Below are positions 57,857-64,000 of a stretch of 64,000 nt of DNA, piece by piece (within the stretch, counting starts at the first letter, position 1; each line of letters starts with the position of its first letter). The notes beneath the pieces were generated by a model. That model saw only the letters and a program-made list of their open reading frames with translations. It searched no databases and had not been told where the DNA came from. The position numbers and the translations under genes are program-made. This DNA comes from Candidatus Saccharibacteria bacterium UBA1932 (GTDB lineage: Bacteria; Patescibacteriota; Saccharimonadia; Saccharimonadales; Saccharimonadaceae), in assembly GCA_002337095.1 (NCBI GenBank), contig DDFI01000006.1, positions 11,721-75,720 of the forward strand, written 5' to 3'.

Positions 57857-60271
57857 TTATTTCGATTTTTTGCGGGGGATGCGGCGTTTTTTGGCTGGTG
57901 CATCGGCAAGCAGCTGCTTGGCTTGGTCGTGTGTGACAGAGGTAGGATCGGTGTCTTTGGGGATTTTGGCATTGGTTTTGCCGTTGGTAATGTAGGGGCC
58001 AAAACGGCCGTTGAGCACCTTGATGCCGTCGCCAAAGTCGGCAATGTTTTTCTCGGCTTCGCTGGTGAGCTTGGCCTGGTAGAGCTCGAGCGCCGTGGCC
58101 AGATCGATGTCGCGTGGGTCGTGATCGCGGATCGAGACGAATAATTTGCCGATCTGAATGTAGGGGCCAAAACGGCCGACATTGGCGCGGACGTCCTGGC
58201 CGTCGGGAGTTTGGCCGACAACCCGCGGGAGTTTGAAGGCCTCGAGGGCTTGCTCGACCGTGACGGAATCGATGCGGGTGCCGCGCGGCATGGGTGCAAA
58301 CTGTGGTTTTTCGTCGCCCTCGGTGGCGCCAAGCTGCAGCATTGGCCCAAAACGGCCAAATCGGGCGATGATGGGCTTGCCAGATTTGGGGTCGAGGCCG
58401 ACTTCCCTGGCCTGGCCGACGCTGGCGCGGTCGATGCCGCCAGATTGCTCGATGAGCTGATGAAATGGCGTGTAGAAATCTGCGAGCATTTGGTTGCGGT
58501 CGAGTTTTTCGCTGGCGATGTCGTCGAATTCTTTCTCGACATCAGCGGTGAATCCATAGTCGACAATCTGGTCGAAATGGTTGCCGAGGAAATCGGCGAT
58601 GAGTTCACCGGCGGGAGTCGGCACTAGTTTGCCTTTGGTTGAGCCGGTTTTTTCTTGGATGATTTCGCGCGAGATGGTTTGCGGGCTCGACACCGCTCGG
58701 ACCGTTTCTCCTGAGGCGCGTGTCTTCGCCAACGGCGCCGACAGGGATAGCGCCTCAGGAGAAAGGTCGCTCGCAGTGTCGTCGCCCCCTGGATAGTATG
58801 TCAACACGATCACATCACGGGGCTGGCCTTCGTCTTCGCCACGCTCGACGTAGCCGCGGGTTTGGATGGTGCTGATGATGGTGGCGTAGGTGCTGGGGCG
58901 GCCGATGCCGAGGTCTTCGAGTTTTTTGACCAGCGATCCCTCGGTGTAGCGAGCGGCCGGCCGTGCGAACACTTGGCGGGCCTCGATTTGGTAGGCGCGT
59001 AGCGTTTCGCCGGCGCTAACGGGTGGCAATATGGCATCGTCTTTGGTGGCGATGTTGTAAACGCGCAGGAATCCGTCGAAAGTAATGACTTGGCCTTTGG
59101 CGGTAAACGTGAGCTTGTCGGTAGAAATGGTGATCGTGACGGTGGTGTTTTCGATCTTGGCCGGCGCCATTTGGCTTGCCAAGGTACGTCGACGGATGAG
59201 ATCATATAATCGTTGATCGTAGTCGCTACCGCCGACTGATTCGCGGCTGATGTCGGTGGGCCGAATTGCTTCGTGGGCTTCCTGGGCACCGGCAGATTTA
59301 GTCTTGAAGGTGCGCACCTGGCTGTACTCGTGGCCATACAAGCGCTTGATATAATCAGCGGCGGCGGCGATAGCCTGGCCCGATAGATTGAGGCTGTCGG
59401 TACGCATGTAGGTGATTTTACCCTCTTGGTATAGTTTTTGGGCGGCGGCCATGGTAGATTTGCTGCTCATGCCTAACTTGCTGTTGGCTTCTTGCTGCAG
59501 AGTGCTGGTGGTAAATGGCGCCGCGGGGTTGCGCGTACCAGGCGTGGTGGTGATATCACTGACAGTAAATTGAGCGCCGGTAAGGCTCTCCAAAAAAGCC
59601 TGCGCTGCTGGTTCGGTATCGAAGCGCTTGCCAAGCTCGGCCTTGAATTCCTGGCCGTCGTGCAGGAATATCGCCGTGATTTTGAACTGGCTCGAGCCCT
59701 CGAAGCCGCGAATTTCGCGCTCACGCTCTACCAGCAGCCGCACGGCCGGGCTTTGTACGCGGCCGGCAGATTTGCCGCCAGGGACTTTTTGCCATACCAC
59801 GGGGCTGAGCTCGAATCCCACGATGCGATCGAGGATTTGGCGGGCTTGCTGGGCGCGCACCAGGCTCATATCGACGGTGCGCGGTGATTTGATGGCCTGC
59901 TCAATTGCGGATTTAGTGATTTCGTGGAAGACGATTCGCTTGGTCTTGGCGGGATCGAGCTTGAGCACGTCGCATAGATGCCAGGCGATGGCCTCGCCCT
60001 CGCGGTCTTCATCGGTGGCCAGCCAGACATTGTCGGGGCCGGCAGCTTTGACGGCTTTTTTGAGCTCGGCAATAACCTTTTTCTTTTCGGGATCAACTTC
60101 GTAGACGGTTTTAAAATTGTTGGCGACGTCGATTGGTGGGGTGCCGTCTTTGGTTTTTTTGGCGATGCTACGGATGTGGCCGACGCTCGAGAGTACCTTG
60201 AAATTGCCGCCGAGGTATTTCTCGATGGTTTTGGCTTTTGCGGGCGACTCGACGATGACTAGATTGCTCAT
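57857..60271 (-). CDS. topA: DNA topoisomerase I
   Basis: Type IA topoisomerase relaxing negative supercoils. Toprim domain MSNLVIVESPAKAKTIEKYL with LATDEDREGEAIAWHL (acidic D87-E88-D89), RAQQARQILDRIVGFELSP, PGGKSAGRVQSPA, and active-site Tyr288 in ITYMRTDSLNLS. 804 residues. The C-terminus has repeated FGRFGPMLQLG / VGRFGPYIQIG / NGRFGPYITNG units (topo C repeats) in place of zinc fingers, and a basic tail. Upstream is a GTTTGCC/GGCAAAC hairpin (60313-60332). Confidence 0.95.
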   Translation of the reverse strand: MSNLVIVESPAKAKTIEKYLGGNFKVLSSVGHIRSIAKKTKDGTPPIDVANNFKTVYEVDPEKKKVIAELKKAVKAAGPDNVWLATDEDREGEAIAWHLCDVLKLDPAKTKRIVFHEITKSAIEQAIKSPRTVDMSLVRAQQARQILDRIVGFELSPVVWQKVPGGKSAGRVQSPAVRLLVEREREIRGFEGSSQFKITAIFLHDGQEFKAELGKRFDTEPAAQAFLESLTGAQFTVSDITTTPGTRNPAAPFTTSTLQQEANSKLGMSSKSTMAAAQKLYQEGKITYMRTDSLNLSGQAIAAAADYIKRLYGHEYSQVRTFKTKSAGAQEAHEAIRPTDISRESVGGSDYDQRLYDLIRRRTLASQMAPAKIENTTVTITISTDKLTFTAKGQVITFDGFLRVYNIATKDDAILPPVSAGETLRAYQIEARQVFARPAARYTEGSLVKKLEDLGIGRPSTYATIISTIQTRGYVERGEDEGQPRDVIVLTYYPGGDDTASDLSPEALSLSAPLAKTRASGETVRAVSSPQTISREIIQEKTGSTKGKLVPTPAGELIADFLGNHFDQIVDYGFTADVEKEFDDIASEKLDRNQMLADFYTPFHQLIEQSGGIDRASVGQAREVGLDPKSGKPIIARFGRFGPMLQLGATEGDEKPQFAPMPRGTRIDSVTVEQALEAFKLPRVVGQTPDGQDVRANVGRFGPYIQIGKLFVSIRDHDPRDIDLATALELYQAKLTSEAEKNIADFGDGIKVLNGRFGPYITNGKTNAKIPKDTDPTSVTHDQAKQLLADAPAKKRRIPRKKSK

Positions 60272-60312
60272 GGTTATGTACTACTATATATAACTTTGAT
60301 ACTTTTTGCGAT

Positions 60313-60332
60313 GTTTGCCGCTTTTGGCAAAC
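60313..60332. other. Inverted repeat upstream of topA
   Basis: GTTTGCC (60313-60319) and GGCAAAC (60326-60332), loop of six, in the 107-base dprA-topA spacer. It could be a leader hairpin of topA or an operator. Confidence 0.4.
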
Positions 60333-60378
60333 GCAACAGTAGCTTATAGTAGCACGTCGCGTACAAAATGCAAGGGGG

Positions 60379-61239
60379 CTAGCAAATTGTCCACTGATTG
60401 GCGCCGAGGGAGCGGATGGAACCGGCGATTTCGAGCATAGTGAGGGCGGTTGAAAGCTGGTGCGCGGGGATGCCCAGCTGCTGTTGGATGAGGTCGCCGT
60501 CTCGTACTCCGGCGCTAAAGAGCTGCAGGATATCAGATTCGAGCTGCGTAGCGCCCAGCGGCATTTGGGTTTGACGGGGGCGCACCGACGGCATCAGTAC
60601 GGACAAGATATCCCCTACACACGTCACCGGGGTAGCTCCCTGACGAATCAGGGCGTTGGTGCCGGCACTGAGCGGGCTGGTGATGTTGCCAGGAATGACG
60701 AATACCTCGCGGCCTTGGTCGAGGGCGTGCATGGCGGTGTTGAGCGTGCCGCTTCGCGAGGACGCCTCGGTGATGAGAATACCGTCGGAAAGCCCGCTAA
60801 CGATACGGTTGCGCGCCAGGAAGTCGGTGCGGTAGACGTGGTGATCGGTATCGTATTCTGAGATGATTGCCCCACCCTGGCGCAAGATGCGCTCGCCGAG
60901 CTGACGATTGGTGCGCGGCGTAATGTCGGGTAGGCCGCTTGCCAGCACGGCGATGGTGGTGCCGCCAGCATCGAGTGCAGCTTCGTGCGCCAGCGCATCC
61001 ACCCCAAGCGCTAGGCCGCTGACAATTACGATGCCACGCCGGGCTAATTCGCCGGCGAATTGCCGGGTGACCTCTATACCATAGGCGGTGGGCTTGCGCG
61101 TGCCGACGATGGCCAACGTAGGACGGCGGTCTAACGGCAGCGTCCCCATGTAATACAATGATTCTGGACTATTAGCAATACCTGCGATGATCTGTAGGTA
61201 CTTATGCTTATCTGGCGATACTTTATTGATTTTTATCAT
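60379..61239 (-). CDS. dprA: DNA-processing protein DprA
   Basis: DprA protects incoming single-stranded DNA and loads RecA during natural transformation. Rossmann-like domain with VGTRKPTAYGIEVTRQFAGE, IVSGLALGVDALAHEAAL, GGAIISEYD, RNRIVSGLSDGILITEASSRSG and the C-terminal winged helix (DLIQQQLGIPAHQLSTALTM). 286 residues, without the N-terminal SAM domain of longer forms. Minus-strand promoter TTGACA / TACATA with only four bases to the ATG. Same direction as topA. Confidence 0.93.
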   Translation of the reverse strand: MIKINKVSPDKHKYLQIIAGIANSPESLYYMGTLPLDRRPTLAIVGTRKPTAYGIEVTRQFAGELARRGIVIVSGLALGVDALAHEAALDAGGTTIAVLASGLPDITPRTNRQLGERILRQGGAIISEYDTDHHVYRTDFLARNRIVSGLSDGILITEASSRSGTLNTAMHALDQGREVFVIPGNITSPLSAGTNALIRQGATPVTCVGDILSVLMPSVRPRQTQMPLGATQLESDILQLFSAGVRDGDLIQQQLGIPAHQLSTALTMLEIAGSIRSLGANQWTIC

Positions 61240-61257
61240 GATTTATGTAGAAAAGTG

Positions 61258-61286
61258 TTGACATTATGTCAAATCTGTGCTAATAT
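61258..61286. promoter_or_regulatory. Back-to-back promoters sharing a palindromic -35 element
   Basis: TTGACATTATGTCAA (61258-61272) is a perfect palindrome around a central T. Read on plus it supplies -35 TTGACA (61258-61263) for -10 TAATAT (61281-61286, spacer 17), leading into the candidate RNA. Read on minus it supplies -35 TTGACA for a TACATA -10 just before dprA (spacer 17). A single bound protein could control both directions. Confidence 0.75.
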
Positions 61287-61295
61287 GGCAAGTGA

Positions 61296-61481
61296 TTGAT
61301 TGATCGAAAGGTCATCAAGCACCTTATACCCCCTATTCTAACTTATGTTAGGTTGTATGCAATGGGTGTCGTAGTAATCTACCCTCCACTGCGGCGCCGT
61401 TTAGAAAACCATTGCATGCATACTAATCCCTTTGTCCAGCGGATCGCTCGTATTGTGAGGTGGATCACGTATACCCGATAG
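61296..61481 (+). CDS. Possible small basic protein inside the candidate RNA
   Basis: 61 residues if a TTG at 61296 is used (ten bases after the -10, close to leaderless); 39 residues from the ATG at 61362 (MGVVVIYPPLRRRLENHC and on). Rich in Arg and hydrophobic residues, ending RIVRWITYTR; the stop sits at the start of the pseudoknot. No Shine-Dalgarno and no known relatives. The coding claim is weak; it competes with the non-coding interpretation. Confidence 0.25.
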   Translation: MIDRKVIKHLIPPILTYVRLYAMGVVVIYPPLRRRLENHCMHTNPFVQRIARIVRWITYTR

Positions 61482-61546
61482 GGTGGGACGAAGGGCAAAC
61501 TGACGCCAGGTGATGCCCACCCTTACCTGGTGTCAGTTTGGGAAAT

Positions 61547-61580
61547 AACCCCTGTTCTTTCGAGAATGGGGGTTGTTTTT
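61547..61580 (+). terminator. Rho-independent terminator of the candidate RNA
   Basis: AACCCC (61547-61552) pairs with GGGGTT (61569-61574), and TTCT (61555-61558) with AGAA (61563-61566) around a TTCG loop, followed by five T (61576-61580). Confidence 0.85.
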
Positions 61581-61594
61581 ATGTGTAAAAATGC

Positions 61595-61600
61595 TATAAT
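61595..61600 (+). promoter_or_regulatory. -10 box of the 112-residue membrane protein gene
   Basis: TATAAT at 61595-61600, 43 bases before the ATG; the leader includes a TAAGGAG Shine-Dalgarno. Confidence 0.55.
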
Positions 61601-61643
61601 AGCAAGCGTCCCCCTCGCTATACAACTTAAGGAGTTGGAAACT

Positions 61644-61982
61644 ATGGGACGTTTTGGTAATGGTGTGCTCTACGAGGGCTGGAACTGCTTCCCCAACCCG
61701 CAAGAAGTCGCCGCGGAAAATCGCGCGCGACAGTTGCGGGAGGAGCCATGGGTCGACGAGCGTCCGCCCGTCGACGGCCTAGCTGAGATTCGTGCAGGCC
61801 TCGGCCGCGTGAGGGCGGGCCTCACGGAGATCCGAATTCTCCTCAAGCAGTTTGAGATCCGCGAATTAAGGGATGAGCTGGAGCAGCAGAAAAAGCGCAC
61901 GAAATGCGCAGCTGCTCTTGGCCTCGTTCTTGGCGTCATCATCGGTGGCGCCGCCGGCCGCGGCATTATGTCGCGGAAGTAA
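61644..61982 (+). CDS. Small tail-anchored coiled-coil protein, unknown function
   Basis: 112 residues from ATG 61644 (TAAGGAG Shine-Dalgarno); upstream in-frame codons belong to the preceding terminator. Order: N-terminal WNCFPNPQEVAAENRARQLR, then an imperfect repeat EIRAGLGRVRAGLTEIRILL, a charged coiled coil (EIRELRDELEQQKKRTK), and a C-terminal membrane helix (AALGLVLGVIIGGAAGRGI). Apparently monocistronic, between two terminators. The glycine-rich single span could insert as a tail anchor. No homologue recognised. Confidence 0.6.
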   Translation: MGRFGNGVLYEGWNCFPNPQEVAAENRARQLREEPWVDERPPVDGLAEIRAGLGRVRAGLTEIRILLKQFEIRELRDELEQQKKRTKCAAALGLVLGVIIGGAAGRGIMSRK

Positions 61983-62051
61983 GGCCCAGGTGACGGGCCG
62001 CCCTAAGGGACGATACGTTCTGCTGGGCGGCCCGGAACCCGGGCCTTTTTA
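61982..62051 (+). terminator. Large nested terminator, shared region with the fur 3' end
   Basis: The outer stem AAGGCCC (61982-61988) with GGGCCTT (62042-62048) encloses GGGCCGCCC (61996-62004) with GGGCGGCCC (62026-62034); T run 62047-62051. The T run overlaps the fur stop codon on the other strand, so the two convergent genes end inside the same structure. Confidence 0.75.
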
Positions 62052-62462
62052 CGTATTGGCAGTACGCCGGCAGTTTTTGCAAGTGCCACGGAGCTCGATG
62101 TGGTGACTGCTAAGCTGATAGTGATGCTCGGCCGCGATGGAGTCGATTAGCTGCTCGACCTCGGGCGCGTTAATCGGGACGAGCTGGCCGCAGCTAATAC
62201 ATTCGAGATGGTGATGGTGGGGCTTGAACGGACCGGCGAGCTCGTATTTTTTCTTCCATCCCATAGGGACAATAGTGATAATACCAAGCTGGGCGAACAG
62301 CTCTAGTGTGCGATAAACACTGGTGCGGTCGATGATTTCTTTTTCGGCAACGATGGTAGCAATGCTAATTGGTCGCTCGTAGTGCTGCAAGATATTAAAT
62401 ACGTGCTGGCGTGGAATGGTGATACGTAAACCGCGTTGGCGGAGGAAATCTGCAAGAGTCAT
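62049..62462 (-). CDS. fur: Fur-family metal-dependent repressor
   Basis: 137 residues, close to the Fur/Zur/PerR norm. N-terminal winged helix (LRITIPRQHVFNILQHYERP, then DRTSVYRTLELFAQLGIITI), the metal region KPHHHHLECISCGQL with CxxC, and a second CKNC pair near the C-terminus for the structural zinc. The metal cannot be told from sequence; the divergent ZIP transporter favours zinc, iron or manganese uptake control. A perfect palindrome (62477-62503) lies between the two genes, and the start is only eight bases from a GATAAA -10 (minus strand). Confidence 0.88.
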   Translation of the reverse strand: MTLADFLRQRGLRITIPRQHVFNILQHYERPISIATIVAEKEIIDRTSVYRTLELFAQLGIITIVPMGWKKKYELAGPFKPHHHHLECISCGQLVPINAPEVEQLIDSIAAEHHYQLSSHHIELRGTCKNCRRTANT

Positions 62463-62476
62463 GTTGCAACTTTATC

Positions 62477-62503
62477 ACTTATTGCAACAAATTTGCAATA
62501 AGT
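62477..62503. promoter_or_regulatory. Fur-family operator between fur and the ZIP gene
   Basis: ACTTATTGCAA (62477-62487) and TTGCAATAAGT (62493-62503) are perfect 11-bp arms with a CAAAT centre. TTGCAA within the arms serves as a -35-like element in both directions, and a third partial site GTTGCAAC (62463-62470) abuts the fur start. Size and position fit a Fur-type dimer site with autoregulation. Confidence 0.75.
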
Positions 62504-62554
62504 AGACTACTCTGCCATGCTAGTAGCAGCTATTTTTAAAAGGAGACTACATTA

Positions 62555-63307
62555 ATGGACACTACCCTATGGCTGATGATAGCGGTGATACTGGCCGGCA
62601 GCGCGCTGTCGCTTGCTGGTGGCGCGGCGATATTTTTGTCAAAAAAACGGCGCAACATGGCGATTCTGCTGACGCTGCCATTTGGGGCGGGTGCGCTGCT
62701 GGCGGCGGCGTTTTTTGACCTGCTGCCAGAGGCGTTTGAGCTGGGAGAGGCGCGAACGCTGCTGATATGGACGCTCGTAGGTTTCCTGGCGTTTTTCTTG
62801 CTGGAACGGGCCTCGACGTGGTTTCACCATCACCACGAGCACAAGCTGGGCCGGCGCAACGAGTCACAAAATATAATGGTGATGATTGGCGACCTGCTGC
62901 ACAATATAATTGATGGGCTGGCCATTGCTGCGGCATTCCTGGTGAATCCCGCGACGGGAATCGTGACGACGCTGGCGGTGAGCGCCCACGAGATTCCCAA
63001 AGAGTTGGGCACGTTTGGCATTTTGCTATCGCGCGGCTGGCGCGACCGCAAGGTGATGCTGGCAAATATGTTGACGGCGATTGGCACCCTGGTGGCAGCG
63101 GTGACGGTGTATGTTCTGGGCTCGAATGTCAAGCTGCCCGAGGCCGAGCTGTTGGCGCTAACAGCCGGATTCTTTGTATATGTGGCGGCGAGCGATATTA
63201 TTCCGGACATTCACGAGCAGCCACATCGCACGGGCATGACGCAAGCTGGCGTACTGGTCGCGGGAGTTGTGCTGGTGGGTGCGGTGATACATTTGCTGGG
63301 GGTGTAA
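62555..63307 (+). CDS. ZIP family metal transporter
   Basis: 250 residues, eight helices, imports divalent metal (Zn, Fe or Mn). Conserved metal-path motifs are in TM4 (GDLLHNIIDGLAIAAAF) and TM5 (SAHEIPKELGTFGILL), and the variable loop before TM4 is histidine-rich (WFHHHHEHKLG). AAAGGAG Shine-Dalgarno. Divergent from fur across a palindromic operator, so probably derepressed under metal shortage. Confidence 0.9.
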   Translation: MDTTLWLMIAVILAGSALSLAGGAAIFLSKKRRNMAILLTLPFGAGALLAAAFFDLLPEAFELGEARTLLIWTLVGFLAFFLLERASTWFHHHHEHKLGRRNESQNIMVMIGDLLHNIIDGLAIAAAFLVNPATGIVTTLAVSAHEIPKELGTFGILLSRGWRDRKVMLANMLTAIGTLVAAVTVYVLGSNVKLPEAELLALTAGFFVYVAASDIIPDIHEQPHRTGMTQAGVLVAGVVLVGAVIHLLGV

Positions 63308-63326
63308 GGATAGCCGGCTACGGCAG

Positions 63327-63887
63327 CTATTTTTTGTGTGTGGTGTGCCCGAAGTTGCCCGTGATGAAGGCGTCGACGTATTCGGTGATTTTTGTTAGCA
63401 GCGGTGTGAGGGCGATGATTTCGTCGGTGGTGAATTTGGCGAGCACAAAATCGGCATCGCCGTACTGTGCCCTGCTGTCGTTGGCGATGCCGACGCGAAT
63501 GCGGGCAGTGTCGGGCCCGACGTGCGCGGTGATAGATTTGATGCCATTGTTACCGGCGTCGCTGCCGCCTATTCGGGTGCGGATGGTGCCAAAATCGAGG
63601 CTTAGGTCGTCGTGGATGATCAGGATATCGCTGCTGGCGAGCTTGTAAAAATCTACCAGCGCCCGCGCTGCCTCGCCCGACAGATTGTAGTATGTAGTGG
63701 GTTTGACAAGGATGATTCGCTCGTCACCTATTGATAGTTCGGCGATGTTAGCCTTAAATTTGGGCTTGGCTGCAAACGCCACGCCCGCTAGATCGGCGAT
63801 GCGGTCCAGCGTCCAATAGCCGGCGTTATGTCGGGTTAGGTTGTAGCGCGGCTCGGGATTACCGAGGCCGATGATGAGCTTGGTCAT
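63327..63887 (-). CDS. pth: Peptidyl-tRNA hydrolase
   Basis: Recycles peptidyl-tRNA released from stalled ribosomes. N-terminus KLIIGLGNPEPRYNLTRHNAGY with Asn10 and catalytic His20, IIHDDLSLDFGTIRTRIGGSDAGNNGIKSI, and RIRVGIANDSR. 186 residues, normal length. Convergent with the ZIP gene across about 20 bases. Confidence 0.93.
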   Translation of the reverse strand: MTKLIIGLGNPEPRYNLTRHNAGYWTLDRIADLAGVAFAAKPKFKANIAELSIGDERIILVKPTTYYNLSGEAARALVDFYKLASSDILIIHDDLSLDFGTIRTRIGGSDAGNNGIKSITAHVGPDTARIRVGIANDSRAQYGDADFVLAKFTTDEIIALTPLLTKITEYVDAFITGNFGHTTHKK

Positions 63888-63942
63888 GAATACTAGTATA
63901 GCGCACGCTGAATCAAATTTACACGTCGAGAAATAGAGGCAG

Positions 63943-63971
63943 TTGACATTATTGATACAACCATGTATAAA
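63943..63971 (+). promoter_or_regulatory. Consensus promoter reading out of the window
   Basis: -35 TTGACA (63943-63948), 17-base spacer, -10 TATAAA (63966-63971). The transcript would start near 63978; its gene lies beyond the end of the window. The -35 context TTGACATTAT matches the promoters at 61258 and 57797. Confidence 0.7.
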
Positions 63972-64000
63972 AAATGGTTCAAGACTAGTTAACTCAGCCT

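Larger units (their letters stand above)
61293..61580 (+). ncRNA. Candidate structured RNA with pseudoknot
   Basis: About 288 bases bounded by a consensus promoter (61258-61286) and an intrinsic terminator (61547-61580). Near its 3' end a 16-bp stem forms between 61496-61511 (CAAACTGACGCCAGGT) and 61525-61540 (ACCTGGTGTCAGTTTG), one pair being G-U. Its 13-base loop holds CCCACCC (61516-61522), exactly complementary to GGGTGGG upstream at 61481-61487, which gives an H-type pseudoknot. No known RNA family was recognised. It may instead be the mRNA of a small basic protein (see 61296-61481) with a structured 3' end. Confidence 0.6.

Noticed and set aside
61293..61580. tmRNA, RNase P RNA, 6S or SRP RNA
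   Set aside because: No tRNA-like ends or tag frame (tmRNA), no conserved GAGGAAAGTCC-type core (RNase P), no long single hairpin with central bubble (6S), and no SRP GGAA tetraloop helix 8.
63973..63983. GGTTCAAGAC near the end resembling a tRNA T-arm
   Set aside because: No acceptor, D or anticodon arm can be built upstream; the region is the start of a promoter-driven transcript that leaves the window.
1..64000. UGA recoded as glycine (code 25)
   Set aside because: Several clear genes end in TGA (for example proS at 5527 and the AAA+ gene at 37980), their neighbours start right there, and RF2 is encoded.
1..64000. CRISPR array, tRNA or rRNA genes, insertion sequences, prophage
   Set aside because: No regularly spaced repeats, no cloverleaf with a GGTTCGA-type T arm, no transposase or integrase motifs were seen on either strand; a covariance-model search could still find a divergent tRNA.

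Overview
The window is one contiguous piece of a compact bacterial chromosome, with about 60 protein genes and mostly short spacers. No rRNA, tRNA, insertion sequence, prophage or CRISPR array was recognised. The gene content fits a Candidatus Saccharibacteria (TM7/Patescibacteria) genome. The grounds are a class I lysyl-tRNA synthetase in a bacterium, a ProRS without the editing insertion, a trimmed dcw cluster, an orphan dihydroorotate dehydrogenase, a chromosomal VirD4-like ATPase and soluble orphan two-component proteins. This assignment is inference. UGA is used as a stop and RF2 is present, so the code looks standard (not code 25).

Layout. 1-6.1 kb: rpsB (partial), tsf, frr, uppS, rseP, a CPBP protease, proS and greA, covering translation, lipid carrier synthesis and envelope proteolysis. 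6.3-8.6 kb: a large protein that reads as two metallophosphoesterase domains, the first lacking its metal ligands. 8.6-16.4 kb: lysS, a bactofilin-like membrane protein, a MacB-type ABC transporter, serS, pyrD and a hibernation factor. 16.5-28.2 kb: secA, an M16 peptidase, murD, murI divergent from prfB, then ftsE-ftsX followed by a secreted CHAP hydrolase, ctpA and a receiver-only regulator. 28.2-35.2 kb: rpmA, a Trm11-like methylase, a flippase-like protein, xseA-xseB, a membrane methyltransferase, an anchored protein of unknown function and a histidine kinase/receiver/recO operon. 35.2-44.2 kb: glyS, a ClpB-D2-like AAA+ protein, rnhA, a Pif1-like helicase, a probably frameshifted gene, a DUF4868 (KwaB-like) protein, a GH1 glycosidase, yvcK and a 44-residue membrane peptide. 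44.2-52.8 kb: mraZ-rsmH-ftsL-ftsI-mraY-ftsW-murG-ftsQ, with candidate MraZ boxes. 52.8-63.9 kb: an 0.8-kb non-coding stretch, the VirD4-like ATPase, a sigma-region-4/HARE-HTH regulator, topA, dprA, a candidate structured RNA, a small membrane protein, fur divergent from a ZIP transporter, and pth.

Two features run through the window. Many first-in-operon genes have a TATAAT-like -10 box only 5-9 bases before the start codon and no Shine-Dalgarno sequence, so leaderless transcription looks common; genes inside operons use Shine-Dalgarno sites and 1-4 base overlaps. Several promoters are built into perfect inverted repeats, including murI/prfB, fur/ZIP, dprA/candidate RNA, the sigma4-HARE gene and the frameshifted gene at 40.2 kb.

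The best candidates for something undescribed are the tandem metallophosphoesterase with a dead first domain, the pseudoknot-containing RNA at 61.3-61.6 kb, the 0.65-kb non-coding segment bounded by phased repeats, and the small genes around the dcw cluster.
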